Source: Ifrita kowaldi (Eukaryota; Chordata; Aves; Passeriformes; Cinclosomatidae). From it: a stretch of 64,000 bases of DNA. The stretch spans positions 62,001 to 126,000 of the forward strand of contig VZRS01014304.1 in NCBI GenBank assembly GCA_013398055.1. Reading direction: 5' to 3'. The position numbers were made by a program, and so were the translations under genes. Positions 13,621 through 25,935 of this stretch are shown here, piece after piece; the stretch's first letter is position 1, and every line of letters starts with the position of its first letter. The notes below the pieces were generated by a model. It saw nothing but the letters and a program-made list of their open reading frames with translations, had not been told where the DNA came from and did no database searches.

Positions 13621-13790
13621 TGTCGCAGCACAGTGCTGAATGGTAAAGTGCAGCGACCTTCCCAAAAACACCTGCTTGTGAAGCCGCTCGGCGGGGCCAC
13701 CACACACACGCACACCACACCGGATAGCTAAGGATGAGCCGACGACAAAGAAGGCAGGAAGGATCTCCATATGGGGTTCCACGGGAGAGG

Positions 13791-13796
13791 TTTATT
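13791..13796 (-). promoter_or_regulatory. Poly(A) signal of the solo LTR
   Basis: AATAAA on the minus strand followed by a GT-rich downstream stretch within the LTR, as expected at the R/U5 boundary. Confidence 0.6.
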
Positions 13797-13854
13797 CCAG
13801 CCACGCACCTGAAGAGATCCAGGGAGCAAGACAGGTAACAGGGGATAGTCCAGA

Positions 13855-13862
13855 TTTATATA
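13855..13862 (-). promoter_or_regulatory. TATA box of the solo LTR
   Basis: TATATAAA on the minus strand, about 60 bp before the LTR poly(A) signal, the order expected for a U3 promoter. Transcription would run leftwards. Confidence 0.6.
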
Positions 13863-13967
13863 AGGAAGCAGAGGACCATCAGAGACCAATGATCTGAGGG
13901 CATGGGGGCAGTACACAGGCAGGACTAGGGTAAGAGAGCCAATGGGGAACTCTGGGGGTGTGGCAAT

Positions 13968-13994
13968 GGGGCCAGGGCCAATGGGGGAACAGGG
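13968..13994 (+). repeat. G-quadruplex motif inside the solo LTR
   Basis: Four G-runs (GGGG, GGG, GGGGG, GGG) with loops of 3, 5 and 4 nt on the plus strand, the antisense strand of the LTR U3 region. Confidence 0.7.
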
Positions 13995-14215
13995 AGTGGA
14001 GAACTTTCTAGGGCAGGGACATGTTAGGTAACAAGGGGCGGGGAGGCCACGGGCCAACCAGGGAAGCAGAACTGGGGCACATTAACATACCAGAACAGAG
14101 CATCCTGGGGGAAGCCTTTCGGTCACCCAAACCTTGGGAGGATCTCTGGATTTACGGACAGTCCCACCAGTGGACTCCCTTTGTTCCTTGGTCCATAGGC
14201 CCACCGGCCTCCACA

Positions 14216-14221
14216 GAGGTC
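14216..14221. repeat. Target-site duplication, right copy of the solo LTR
   Basis: GAGGTC directly abuts the other LTR end; it differs from the left copy at one base, consistent with mutation since insertion. Confidence 0.7.
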
Positions 14222-17200
14222 CAGTTTAAATTTTTCCTCACAGCTATACTGGTGCCAGGAAAAGCAAAGAAGGCTATAAACATGTGGATTTGGGGTGTGC
14301 TTTCAATATATAGATCTCAGTATAAGTATATACATATCTTAGTATTTATCCTAATTCGCTTCAGTTTTGTACCGTAATACGTTTATTTAATCAACACATA
14401 GAAACTATTGTTAGGCAGATGGCAGAGTCTGATCTTAATTTGATGAAGTAGTTGAAAAAGAAGGATGATTCCTCTTTGAAAATGATACGGAATTTCTTTA
14501 ATGATTTTGGGATTTCATGTTGCAGCAAAATGTTGCAGCAAAATTCACTACAGCCTGTTTTTTATACAATTCCATTAAAGAAGATTAAGAGATGAAAAAA
14601 ATTGCCTATTCAGACAAGACACAGAATGTGGATTTTTTTTACTGCTGGGGAGTCTTGGGAAAGCTTTTGCAGTGACCACTTTTTCAAAAACAGCAAATTC
14701 ATCGAGATTTGACAGGCAAACTACATCTGAGTAACGAAAGTACATATTTATGCACTGTTTGCACACAAATCCTCAATTGCATCCTTGAAAATCAGTGGAG
14801 CACTTCAACTCCTATAGCTGTGTGTAAAAGGGCTGAGTAATTTTATGGTCAGCAGTAATGGCATTTTTACTTTTGCAAATAAAGGAAACTTGGGTCGAGC
14901 AGAAATATGATTTCCACAGGCATTGAAAAGCAGCAAGCACATATGTGTATGTGTAGCACTGTGTACTCAATCAGGTCCATAATGCTTGGATGGATATATC
15001 ATCAAATCTTCTGCTAATATTCAATTTCACACTTGTTTCCTTCAAGTGAGGTCTGCTCTGTTGAATCCCAGAGGCAGGTGAAGGCACTGCTGCCCCGAGC
15101 AGCCAGACCCCAGCACTGGGTGGGAAAGGTTGCAGGCTGTTTAGGGCCATTTAAGAACAAATTGATTGAGATCCTTCTCTGTCTCTCCTTGGCTTTTGTA
15201 GAGAACAAAGCAACTCCAGAGGGGAACATGAAGAACACCTAATACTGCCGTTCTACCAAGGATGTGGGGAACCAATGTGAGGCTTGAGGGGCTTCTACCT
15301 ACCCCTCCAGTCCTGTTCTTGGCAGGACACAGGGCTCAGGTGGTGGCCCTGTTTGGTGTACTAGCCTTGTTCCCTGGGAAGTGGGACGTTCTGGCTTCTT
15401 GACTCTACAGTACTGACACAACTGAACCACTGGCCAGTAATATGTCCTAAATATCAAATACCTGTTATAGGGACATAGATTGTTTGGGTATATTAGACAG
15501 TCATTTAATGAGGCATTAGGACACACTAAAAAATCTTCTAAATATCAACCAGGAATGTCTCAGGAGGACCTGATTCTGCCTTGGCAAGGAAGAAGGGCTG
15601 GGTAATGCCTAAGGTGTCAGCCTGGACTCTGCCCCTATTTCAAAGTGTGGTATTCAGATCACAGATCATGTCAAGTGAGTAACTGAGTCCTGACTCCACA
15701 GCCTAGACCTCAGTAGAGCCATCCAACCCTACATCACTCTTTCCTCATCCCCCTTGGTTTCTTGCCACTGATGTTCTCTACAGATGTGTTTGAAGGAGCA
15801 GAAATATATGGTGAATTGCTGCAAACTAACCTAGAAGACACTTCACTCTTGGCCTACTTTGAAGAGGGATTGATTTTTAGTGATGTTCACCGGGGCAACA
15901 GAGCCCCCTTGGGTCTCAGAGTGGCTGGAGGATCTTCCCCCCAGCAGAATGCCCAGGAATATAGCACAGGACAGAAACACACGAGACATTTCTCTCTGAT
16001 GGTATTAACTCTGATAATAATGTCGCCGGCCCAAGAGAGAATATATTTTTGTTTCACAGACTGAAATAAAAAGTTAGCATTTTGAGAGCTTTGCATACAT
16101 TACAGGAATTAGACATACTGCACCACAAACACTGCCGTGCTGCATGGGGCCTCTGCAGTGCTTGGGATCTATATGTCCATAAATCAGACACTCTGGAAAG
16201 CATAAGAGGGTGATCTGTCCTTCAGCACCACATGGGAGGCGCAGGTCACTCCTGATGGCAGCACGGCTGTGCAGCTCAGGGCTACCTGTGGGAGCTGGAC
16301 TTTACACCTGCAGCACAGGGGCCTCAGGGACATGTGGCCCAGGCTTTCAGCAGCAGCTTCTTCAGCAGCTTTTGCCATTTTGAACAGTGTCCCTTCCCAA
16401 ACAGGCTCTGCTCTCTTTCCCTGCCATTCCAGCTGCAGCCAGCATGCTCCAGTGAAGCCAAAAGAAAAATACACAGTTGTTTCCTCTGCATTGCTGTGCT
16501 TGGTGCTCTACCAGGACGAGGGAGCAGATCCACAAGCTCCCTTTGTGTGCCCAAGGAAGGCTGGTCCAGAGACTGTAACTGAACCTTATCCACTGTTATG
16601 CAGGATCTGAAATTTAAACTGAAGTTTCTTCCCTGTCTTGCTCCAACAGTCATGGAAAGGCCCAGCAAAGTAGCTGGTGGCTCCCTTGGCACGGGACTAG
16701 GTCTCTGCAGTGGAAATCATCGATTTCTTTTCCTAAGAGGACAGCAGGAGGCCACCAGTTTAAGTGACTTGACTTAGTTGCTCACATGCAGAAAGAATTA
16801 ATTTGCAATGGCTGTAAAGCAGCAGGACAGCCAGGTGCAATCATGAATCTCGGCAGCTCTTCATATTTATATCAGGCCCTTTGCAGCTGCTCTAGAGGCG
16901 CCTCACTAACTCTGAACTTCCCCTGAATATCAAGTGACTATGGCTGCATGCAGTGCACTGTCCTTCCTTCCAAGAACACACAGACATAGCAGAAAAAGAT
17001 AAAGTAATCAGATGAAGTGGTTGGAAAGTTTTTCCATTTGGAGAAAGAAGGGATTCTTTTCCCTCAAGAGCAGTGTGAGAGGATGGGATAGCGTAAATCA
17101 GGTGTCTTCTGCAGTCAAGTCAGGGCTGTCACATATCCAGGAGCAGGACAGCGCAGTTTGTAACCCCAGCCAAAAGCTGGAAAACTTGTTTTTAATCCAG

Positions 17201-20199
17201 TTTTAGAAGTAGAAAGCTATTTATGTCTTTGTACATATACATTGTGTGCAAGTGAGACACACCAACAGAAGAATGTGCATGGACCTGGGCATGTGCCTTC
17301 GCTAAGCAAGGGAGTGGTGATGGCATACCAATGCTATGAATTTATAGAGTTTGGGTCCAGCCTCTCCCCAGAACTTTGTTACTTGTTGGACTGCTAACAC
17401 AAATAAGGCTGCCTGAATTAGGTGATTCATACCCTATTCCCTAAATGGCTGGTCAGATTTTGTGCCAAGACTTATGTGATTGGGGCTATAGACCACACTT
17501 ATGCACCTTCACCTGTGCTTGTGTTCCAGCGTCTTCTAGGTGTGTATGGGCTACATTTGGCTTTAATGCATCCTTGAATCTTTTGATTCTTTTTTTTTCT
17601 TCATCCTTGTACCATGGGGTAGCACACATGGGTGTGATGGAGTCATTCAGGTACTTAGGCACTTGGCCCACACATAGCTGGGTGGATGCATTGTCATTTC
17701 CCTTGCTTGAAATCTATCTCCTGATTACAAGTGGTTAAAAAGTTTGCACCGTAAAGTTTTGACAGGATATGTCATTTTCATTAAATGTTTCATAAGGAAA
17801 TTTGGCAGAAGGGGGACGTTTCTTAAAATTAAACATGGATGGGGCACTGATTTAGTACATGAGACACGAGACATGAGCATCTGCTTGGCAGCATCTGCAG
17901 TGAAAAGCTATGTGTAGAGCAAGGTGATCAGCACGGACCTCCTCCAGGAGGAAGGACCCCAGCTCTCAGCATGTGCCAGCACCATGCTACCATCACTAAT
18001 ACATGCTGCATTACGGTGTGCAACAGCACCCAAAAAAATTTAAAATTATGGTGAAATGAGACTAGTGGTCTCTGGTTAAATGTCCACTGACAGCGTGCTC
18101 TCTGCCCATCCTCATGTGGCAGCATGGGCTCAGGAGGCCTTGTGGGGACCACGCTCTAGGCCAGAGGAGGTCTGCAGCCATCTGCCCCATCCCAGAGCAT
18201 GCAGGGGGTGCAGCAGCACTTTAAAACATGTCTAAAGGGGGCTGGGGAAGAAACCACAGGCTGTAAGCTATTAGCAGAGAGGAATGGATGCCTGGACACA
18301 GAACCAGGCAGCATAAGCCAGATTGAAGCGGATCCATGTGTGTAAGTTTATCTAAGACTCAGAAAAGCTAAAGAAAAGTTCAGTGTCACAGAGTCAGGGT
18401 GAGCAACAGCCAACATGATTGAAAAGCAAGCAAGCAATAAATAGAGTAGCTACCTATTCTGTGCCCTGGAGACACCAGCCAGCCCGACTGGCCTTGGCCA
18501 GCAGCCTGAGCGATGCCAGGTGTGAGCTGTATCCCTCTCACTCCTTGGCTCTCTGTATTCTCATTTTCAGTACTTAACTAGATACTCTATATCAACATGC
18601 TGGTGCATTCCCTCACTCACATACGCTTCTCAGGTGTGTACTTCATATCAGAAAGCTTATACTCCTTTGAAGGAATATAAAAAAGTCATGCCACAGGTTT
18701 GTCCTTCCAACATCCACTATGTGTATCCAGCCCTGTTGCTATAATGATATTCAAATATGATACAGAACTGAAGGACAACTTTTAATTTGCGTGAAAGACT
18801 GAAGTTCTTTATCCCATAGCCTCAAGGGACCTATGTCCTTCAAGGCTATCCCACCCACTAGCAGCGTACCCAGCCCTGCTCTTCTCCTAACCCACCATCA
18901 TTATATTATTTTATTATTTTATTCAGTGTTTTAGGGCATTCAGTGTTTTAGGGCAAAATTTCTGAATGTATTTACTCAATAAAGGGATAAATAAACCTCA
19001 ACAGCCTGCAAAGATCTGGAATTTCACTAAATCTATACAAAGAGGAAAGAAAGCAGAGTATGTGTGTTTTGGTTTTTGGCCTCAAATTGTTGCTGCAGCT
19101 CAAATCCCCTGCTTAACTAACTTGTGTCATCTGTACTTTTCATCTCCACCTGTGCAATCATTTGCAGAAACATTATTAGCTGTTTGATTTTTTTCCCCAG
19201 TTTGCTTCCATAGCAACATCCATCAGGGAGAGAACAGCAGGAGCATATGGGGAAGTTATAAAGCACATTTTCTACAAGAAAAGGAGGCCAAAGCATTTAA
19301 CAGACAGCACTTAGGTTTCCCTTAGTAACTGAAATTCCAAAATACCTCTCTTGTTTCAGTATGTCCTAGTATTAATTATGCTGCTTAATGAATACCAGTG
19401 CAGGCTGGAGGTAACACTTGGGTTGTCTTTAATTAATCAAGGTACTGGAACATTTCTTTGAGATTTAAGCTTATTGCCAAAACACATCCTTGTTACATTT
19501 TTGTGTGCACGTATTTTACAAGCAAGGCTTGGAGCTGTTAGACAGCCTTTGACATGCTAAATATCGTGGAAATTTTTTTGCATAAAATTCCAAAGAGAAA
19601 TGCTAGAGCTGAAAATTATCTGTTTGAATAGTTTGAAATCTGTCACCAAGGAATAGCTAGAAGCTGTCAGGTCAATTTTAGAATAAGTATATAAAAAAAA
19701 TACAAGCATATCTCCTGCATTTCTCTCCTTACCAGTAGCAACCCATTTAAGCTGGCATTTTATTAATGAAAATTGTGCTGGTGTTTCTCTTTGGTTTAAA
19801 ATACAGACCCTGAAGCTCAATATGAAAACACTAAGAGTTGTTAAGCCTTTTTAGCAAATCAAATATTGCACTAATCTCTTGACTAGTTCCATGTTTATGC
19901 CAATACCTACTTGAAATGGAGATGTTGATGTTTTGGGGGTGTTGTATACTGCATAAGCATAAAACTGACAAGGACACTGATGAGACTGCAGTATAGGATG
20001 TTGGTGGAGATGAAATGGTTTGTGTCCAGACAAACACACTGGAAGATGTTGCACCAACAACTATTTGTCCCTGTTGTGTCTGCTGGTTTGGAAGTGTGGC
20101 CAGTGCAGGATGCAGGAGGAGACAGACCACAGTCCTCCTGCAGCCCCTGAAAATCGTTGTGGAATGCAGCTACAGTATCATTTTCATTCTTTCTGTCTT
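14222..20199. other. Intergenic, no gene seen
   Basis: Mixed composition. Overlapping frames at 16184-16692 on both strands (up to 122 codons) lack domains. A weaker X-box-like GCTTCCATAGCAAC is at 19204-19217. No interspersed repeat recognised. Confidence 0.55.
18921..18954. repeat. Exact 17-bp tandem duplication
   Basis: attcagtgttttagggc occurs twice without a gap (18921-18937, 18938-18954), next to a TTATT-rich stretch at 18900-18922. Confidence 0.95.
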
Positions 20200-20640
20200 T
20201 CCCTATCAATTCCTTGCTTTTCTTCCCCTCATATCCAAACTGTTCCGTTTCACACATGCTCCTTCAGCCCACCCCCACCCCTCCCTCCCCCTGCTTTATC
20301 TTCCCATCTCCTGCTGTCTTTTCCCTGTGGCTTCTTCTCTGCGTGGTCCATTTGTTCACTGCCATCCTTAGAATCAGCCCTGCCCCACCCAATCTCCCTG
20401 ACAGTGCAACTGCCCTTTCTGCAGTTTAACAATTCTCTCTTATAGCCACCAACTCAACAATTCTGCTCTTTCCCAGCTGTATATCCTCACCTCCTTCAAC
20501 ACCTCCTTATCCCTGGAAGTTGGTTTCCATCTGAGTGTAACATGTCTCCACCATCCCAGTGCCACCTTCTCGCCTCCTGCAGCCCTTCCACCACCCAGCC
20601 ACATCTCCCCCTGTCCCTTCACCCGGTAAGGGCAGAACTG
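20200..20640 (+). repeat. Pyrimidine-rich (C/T) block
   Basis: About 440 bp with strong C+T bias on the plus strand. It keeps frames open on both strands (for example a 141-codon frame at 20020-20445) without any recognisable protein feature. The frames are a composition effect. Confidence 0.75.
20268..20291 (-). promoter_or_regulatory. Strong G-quadruplex motif (minus strand)
   Basis: On the minus strand: GGGGG-A-GGG-A-GGGG-T-GGGGG-T-GGG, five G-runs with single-nucleotide loops, the most stable class of predicted quadruplex. No adjoining gene or promoter is recognised. Confidence 0.75.
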
Positions 20641-22023
20641 GAGGAGCACGAGATGTCTCCCAATACAGCAGAGGAGAGTAAAATCTGTTCACACATTTCC
20701 AACATATCTGGAAGCCTTCTGTGATCCATCACATGCTCAATGCCTCTTTGCCAAATCTGGACCAGACCCCAATGACCTGTCCTGCTGCCTCCATCACCTC
20801 TGCAACCAGAGGAGGCTGCTGCACCAGGACCCTTGAAATCCCACTAAAAATCAAAATTTGCCAGGAAACTCAAGCTGGCCATGGACAACTATAGAGGGAT
20901 ATCAGTGGCCTGAGGCATCTGGTGAAACTGAATGAACAGACTCAGGGTTACTTGGGAATATGGAGCTCTGAACCGCCAGACATGCTCTTTACTTGTGAAA
21001 AGTTTTGGTTTTTAAAACAGACGAACAAGACTGTCTCCTCTTTTTACTTTCATGTCCCCAGCTGCAAGGGTTTACTCTATAGCAGCAAACTCCGCCATTT
21101 TGTCGATGCGTAAAAACAACCCACTTACCAATGCACAGCCACACAGAAAACACTAAGGAACCTGAACAGGTCACTGCACTGGCTGTAACTCTGTCAGATA
21201 CAAATTTTTGGCATTCTTGGGGTGTGCCAGTGTTTCCTTAAAAAATAAATCAACTTACTCCCTACCCCTAATTTGGAAGGAAGATGTCATTTCCTGCCAT
21301 TTGATCATTTGCTTGGGTCTAGGGTAGAACCTTTGAGAGACCACATATGCAAAGTCTAGTCCTGCCTGATGGGAGAAAGGTTAAGGTTGCCTGGAGGATG
21401 AGCCCTTCGCTAACACCTGGTTCTCTCATATTACAGCAGATCTCTCAAATCCAGTTTCTATTAAGGATGGCATAGGCAGAATCTATCCTCCTAGAAGTTA
21501 TCAAACATATATAAATAAGCAGGAAGCGGCATTTCTTTCCCTTTATTTAAAAAGCACCTGCTGCATCAACTAGATTGCAGCATAGATACAACATGAAAAA
21601 TTAGAGCTGGCAGAGGATAAATTGGAGAAACAACATTTCAGTTGGTCCTCCTACAGGAACAACTCGTCAGACTAACCATGAGGGTGGACAGAGCCAGGTT
21701 CTCCACCCTCCCTGGCTTTCAGAGGCAGCTCTGCTAGCAAATCCCAGCCAGAGTGCTGTTGGCCCAGCCTTAGCAAAAACAAAGCCAGCACAGTGCTGAG
21801 CAGCCAAGAACAGGGAGGCTGAGGCAGCCAAGGCTGGGTAACACGGCGTTAGGCAGGAGTCCTCTGTATGTCTGAAGGCACCAGGTGGAGGAGAGAAAAC
21901 AAATTGACTTAGTTCCAAAGAAGCCCCTGAACTTTCATTGCTCCAAGGGGGCTGTAGCCAGCATCTTCTAGTTTCTACCTCTGCTAGTGGGAATTTTTTA
22001 TTTCTTAATGTGAGCAACATGTC

Positions 22024-22039
22024 ATATATATATATATAT
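22024..22039. repeat. (AT)8 microsatellite
   Basis: Uninterrupted AT dinucleotide run. Confidence 0.95.
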
Positions 22040-23574
22040 TTACACACTAAATGCCGTTTAACTATATATAATGTAATTACAGATAAACTTTGGAGACCAA
22101 ATGAACTTCATCTTTTTTTTCTACAGAGCCATAAAAATAGAAGAATGAATAGGACTTTCTTTTTAGCAAATTAGAATAAGAAAAATTATGTTATTTCACT
22201 GGTATTATTACATTGCCCTCATTAATAAGACTTTTAACTCCTGAAGTGTGCTAAATGCTCCACAGAAAAAAAAATACAGGGCTACATTTAGACTGTCAGG
22301 TCTAAGGACAGAATGCAGGTCCAGACTAAATCAAGGTGCCACCATTTAAGCTGCGTGTTTAAGCTCGTATTACACTCCAGGGGAGCCTAGTCAATAGAGT
22401 CAGTGGAGCACAGAGTGATTCAGCTCTCTAGCACAGTCACATCTACAGTGATTCATTGACAGCAAGAACAATTTGAGATGCTGCAGGAACCTTGCTGGCA
22501 TTCCAGCAGTGACCTCCCAGGCTTGCTGCCATGCTGGCCAGCCTAAGCAAATGTCCCGAGTAGCTTGGGACATCTAGAATAATGCAAGTGGCTCTGTTTA
22601 GGCACCCTCAATAGCTGGGAGGACAGCTTGCCCTCAGGGCTCAACTGACTGTATTCAATTGCCTAAACAGAGGCTTCTAGTGATATTTGAGATACTCAAG
22701 AATCTTCTTCCTCAAATACAGTGTCCACACCAGCAGTGCATGGTCACTCTGTGAGCATCTGCCAACCTGGTGAAGTTGTTTCAGATACATGCAGAACATT
22801 TCAAACTGTCCTCTCGTAACACAGGCACTTAACTTGTACCTTCCACTGCCTGTGCTGGGGGTGGATAGGTGTCTCAGAGAGCTCCCTAAGCTTCAAGTAC
22901 TGGAGTCAGATGTTCCAGGATATCCATCTTCCAGCACCTGTGGAAGATCCTCTCCTCCCGGACCAGCTTACATGGGAAAACTGGCTCCATCATGGTGCTG
23001 AACACAAGTGTGTCAGCTGCTGAAGTGTCACACCAAAGCTAAAGTGCTCCTGATCAAGCAGTCCCTCTAGATCCAGTTGCTTAAAGTCCACCTTAATATG
23101 AGGTTTCTGTAAGATTGTGATGGACAGGACTGAGATTCGTCAGCATGAACACAAGTAAATTAAACTGGAACAGTAGAGCTTTTCAGGGATGTTATGACCC
23201 ACCCCTGAAGGCAGAGTAACTGAGGTTCTTCTTTATAGATCCCTTGGGGCAGATTAGAGTGAAATGCCACTAAATGACCAGGGTTTATAAATATGCATAT
23301 TGCAGGTTTATTTCAGAACAATTTGCTTGCAATGGGAAGTATGTATGTAGCTGCTTTGGTTATTATCTGTGGAAATATAGCAATATAAAAACATAAAAAT
23401 AACACTTTAGAAAATGTCTAAGGAAAAGAAGGAACAAGAAAGGGTAAGAGTAGAAGGATGTTACCACCCATGGATCCGATGTGAGACTCAATTGTTGCAA
23501 TTTTGATGTCCATTGATCAAAGTGGTGGTCACAGTCTTGATCTGTGAGGGATGGGGGAAGCCTGTGAAACACAA

Positions 23575-23885
23575 CATTCGGCAGATTCAGGTTCAGGTGG
23601 GAATGTCCAGGTACTCCTGCTGGGGCAGGGAATTTTACACTGTCTGATATGACGCTGTGGATCACATGCAGCCCTCTGGTGGAAGGTCTTAGAAATGAGT
23701 CTAGGGGTGCTTCAGGGATTTTGAAGGTTTGTGACACTTTCTAAGACATGACAGCTGCCTCTAAGGTCAGCACACTTGAGTCAGTTGTGCTCCATCAGAA
23801 GGGAGGAACACCTTCAGGAATATGTGTGAATGTTCTGATACCTCTGCTGGGGTGGGGGGGCAGTTTTACACCTGAGCCAGTTGTG
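23575..23885. repeat. Degenerate direct duplication, about 225-bp offset
   Basis: A block at about 23587-23641 (ttcaggttcaggtggg ... ctgctggggcagggaatttt) is paralleled at about 23812-23870 (ttcaggaatatgtgtg ... ctgctggggtggg ... cagttttacac). I judge them similar over about 50 bp by eye. Origin unknown; it may be a decayed repeat. Confidence 0.4.
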
Positions 23886-25935
23886 TAAGGGAGGACATTG
23901 TCATGATGAAAAGCATTATCCCACCCCTGCAGGGTCTGCTTCTTATTGGTCTCTTCCCTTATTTGTGCCAAAACCCTCATGGAGCCTCTGGTGGTGGGTG
24001 TGCACCCCCTCTGCACCTGGGCTGTGACCTTGCACAGCGTCAGGAAAGCACCCACTGCTTTAGCAAATGGCCGATTGTTTGAGCCATTAACCATTAATTT
24101 TTCAGTTTCTCACAGAGAATCATTAGCAACTTGAGTGATACTAGTCCCAGAAGACAAAGGAAGGACTGGGAGGAATAAAGGTGCAGTTAGAAGACAAGAC
24201 TTAACTCCTCGCTAGATTCTAGAGAAAGGGATATAAAAAAGTGGGGTCAAAAAGCAGGGTAGACAAGTGTCACCTTTATGAAGAAGGAAAATCAGATCAC
24301 TGCTTACACTCCAGGAGGAAAGAGGCAGGGGAGGCAGGAAATTAATGCTGACTGAGAATCTGTGAGGTGCGTGAATTCTCAGCAGTGGCAGAACCAGGGG
24401 CCAGGTAAGTGGGGCTGGGGACTTCTGCACGGTAAACCCTGGGGACAGCGATCAGGTTCCAACCTTAACTCTGGATTTAAAGGACACAAATACTGGTAAG
24501 TTAAGTATGTGATGTGCATGTTTTTGTCAATCAAAAAAAAAGTGGAAGAATTGTGAAAAAGAAGTACTTGCTTTATTCCTGCAAATGAGTACAAAAACCT
24601 CAAATGTTAACTTAGTAATTTAACTCACCCTCTGTAATCCCCTTTGAGGCTCACCACTTCTAATATTTTAAATAACTCTGCAAGGATTAAATAAGGATTT
24701 AGTACTTTTATCCTCCTATGGATAACAGCATGAGGCTCTCTCACCTGTTCATTGCTGCATTCACTTCCTTTCCTCTCTGCATATGTGACAGCAATGCTTT
24801 CTATTCCTCTGCTCCCAAAACACTGACATGCTTAACAGCTGTTGTGCCTCAATTTGCAAAAAAATGTGGTATTATTCCATAATGCCGCATAATTTGTCAA
24901 CTCTTACACCTCCACAGTCCTGGAATATTTTTCTCTTCTCACAAGGTATTTGCATACCTGGGGTCATATCTAGCCTCCTTAAGAAAACCAAATGCAAACG
25001 ATGCCTTTTGTTTTGCAATGTATCGGCAGCCTGAGATTTCTGTTATCTGAGCTAGCTGCAAACAGTGCTTTCAGCCTCAGACCCTGTGGAAGTGCCTCGG
25101 ATGACAGTTCTGCCAGCAGCATCACCCTCCCCATCGCTGCTGGGTAAATTCAGTGAGAAATTTTGGGGTTTGCCCTTGGGGGAAAGTGCCCAGCCAGTGC
25201 CAGTGTTCGGATGTCAGAGCAGCACAGCCACGCAGGTGTGCAGCACCTGCCACCATGGTGTCACCATAGCTCCAGGTGCTTGACTCCGAGCTGAAGTCCA
25301 CATGGCACAGCATCATGACCAAAGACAATGCTCTCTATCACACATCCCAGGGTGGTGGCTGCTGCTTTGTTCATGATGCTGAGAATGGGAGGACTGGGCT
25401 GGGTTGGAGGAGAGCAGCTGCTCCTAGTCTTCAGTTAAGGAGAGGAGCTGTGCATATTTCCCGACCCATTTTGCATTTAGAGGTGTGGACCCCATTCCTG
25501 GCCACATCAAAGCTGCCTGCACCTTATGCTATAACAAAATCATGTGCTTAAGCTTCACAGGCAGCAAAATGTTACCAGAAGTCCTTGATTTGATCCTACC
25601 ACGTCTTAAATGGATTTGGAGAAAGGTGCAGCTTCAGTGGGCTGCCCAGGGAGCACAAATATGCACAAACAATCTGCCAGGCCACATCCACAGCCAGGAG
25701 ACCCAGGCAGAGGGTACAGAGGCATGGGATAGGAGAAGAGAACACTACTTGGATGCCACAATGTAATACTGGGCCTGTTCTGCAGCCCAAGGCAGCACCA
25801 GTGCCCTTTGCAGTCTTACCATCAGAGAAATTCAGGCAGGATTGTCAGGTGTCAGAATTTCCTCTCCTGTAGTCACAAAGGAGATCTTGCACATTGTCTT
25901 ACTGACTTAGGTGGCTACATCTCTCAGGAAGATTC

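Larger units (their letters stand above)
13621..14215 (-). mobile_element. Solo LTR of an avian endogenous retrovirus (minus orientation, 595 bp)
   Basis: Read on the minus strand the element begins TGTGGAGGCC and ends CTGCGACA, giving the TG...CA ends of retroviral LTRs. It is flanked by GAGCTC (13615-13620) and GAGGTC (14216-14221), a 6-bp target-site duplication with one mismatch. In the right order inside are a TATA box (TATATAAA, plus coordinates 13855-13862), a poly(A) signal (AATAAA, 13791-13796) and a GT-rich stretch just after it (about 13690-13720), marking U3 (about 355 nt), a short R, and U5 (about 150 nt). U3 carries repeated CCAAT-like motifs. No internal retroviral genes, primer-binding site or second LTR adjoin it, so it is a solo LTR left by recombination. 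Six-bp duplications are typical of beta-/alpha-like (ERVK-type) groups; the family is not identified. Confidence 0.85.
20641..25935. other. Intergenic, no gene seen
   Basis: Apart from the (AT)8 run and the degenerate duplication near 23.6-23.9 kb, only short frames (up to 126 codons at 21667-22047) with no recognisable family. Confidence 0.5.

Noticed and set aside
20020..20445. 141-codon plus-strand frame
   Set aside because: Lies in a C/T-rich block where stop codons are depleted; the protein is low-complexity Pro/Ser/Leu.
23795..24094. Minus-strand frame containing HHDNVLPYTT, reminiscent of the mariner transposase HDN..PH motif
   Set aside because: The other conserved mariner blocks and their spacing are missing and no terminal inverted repeats were seen.
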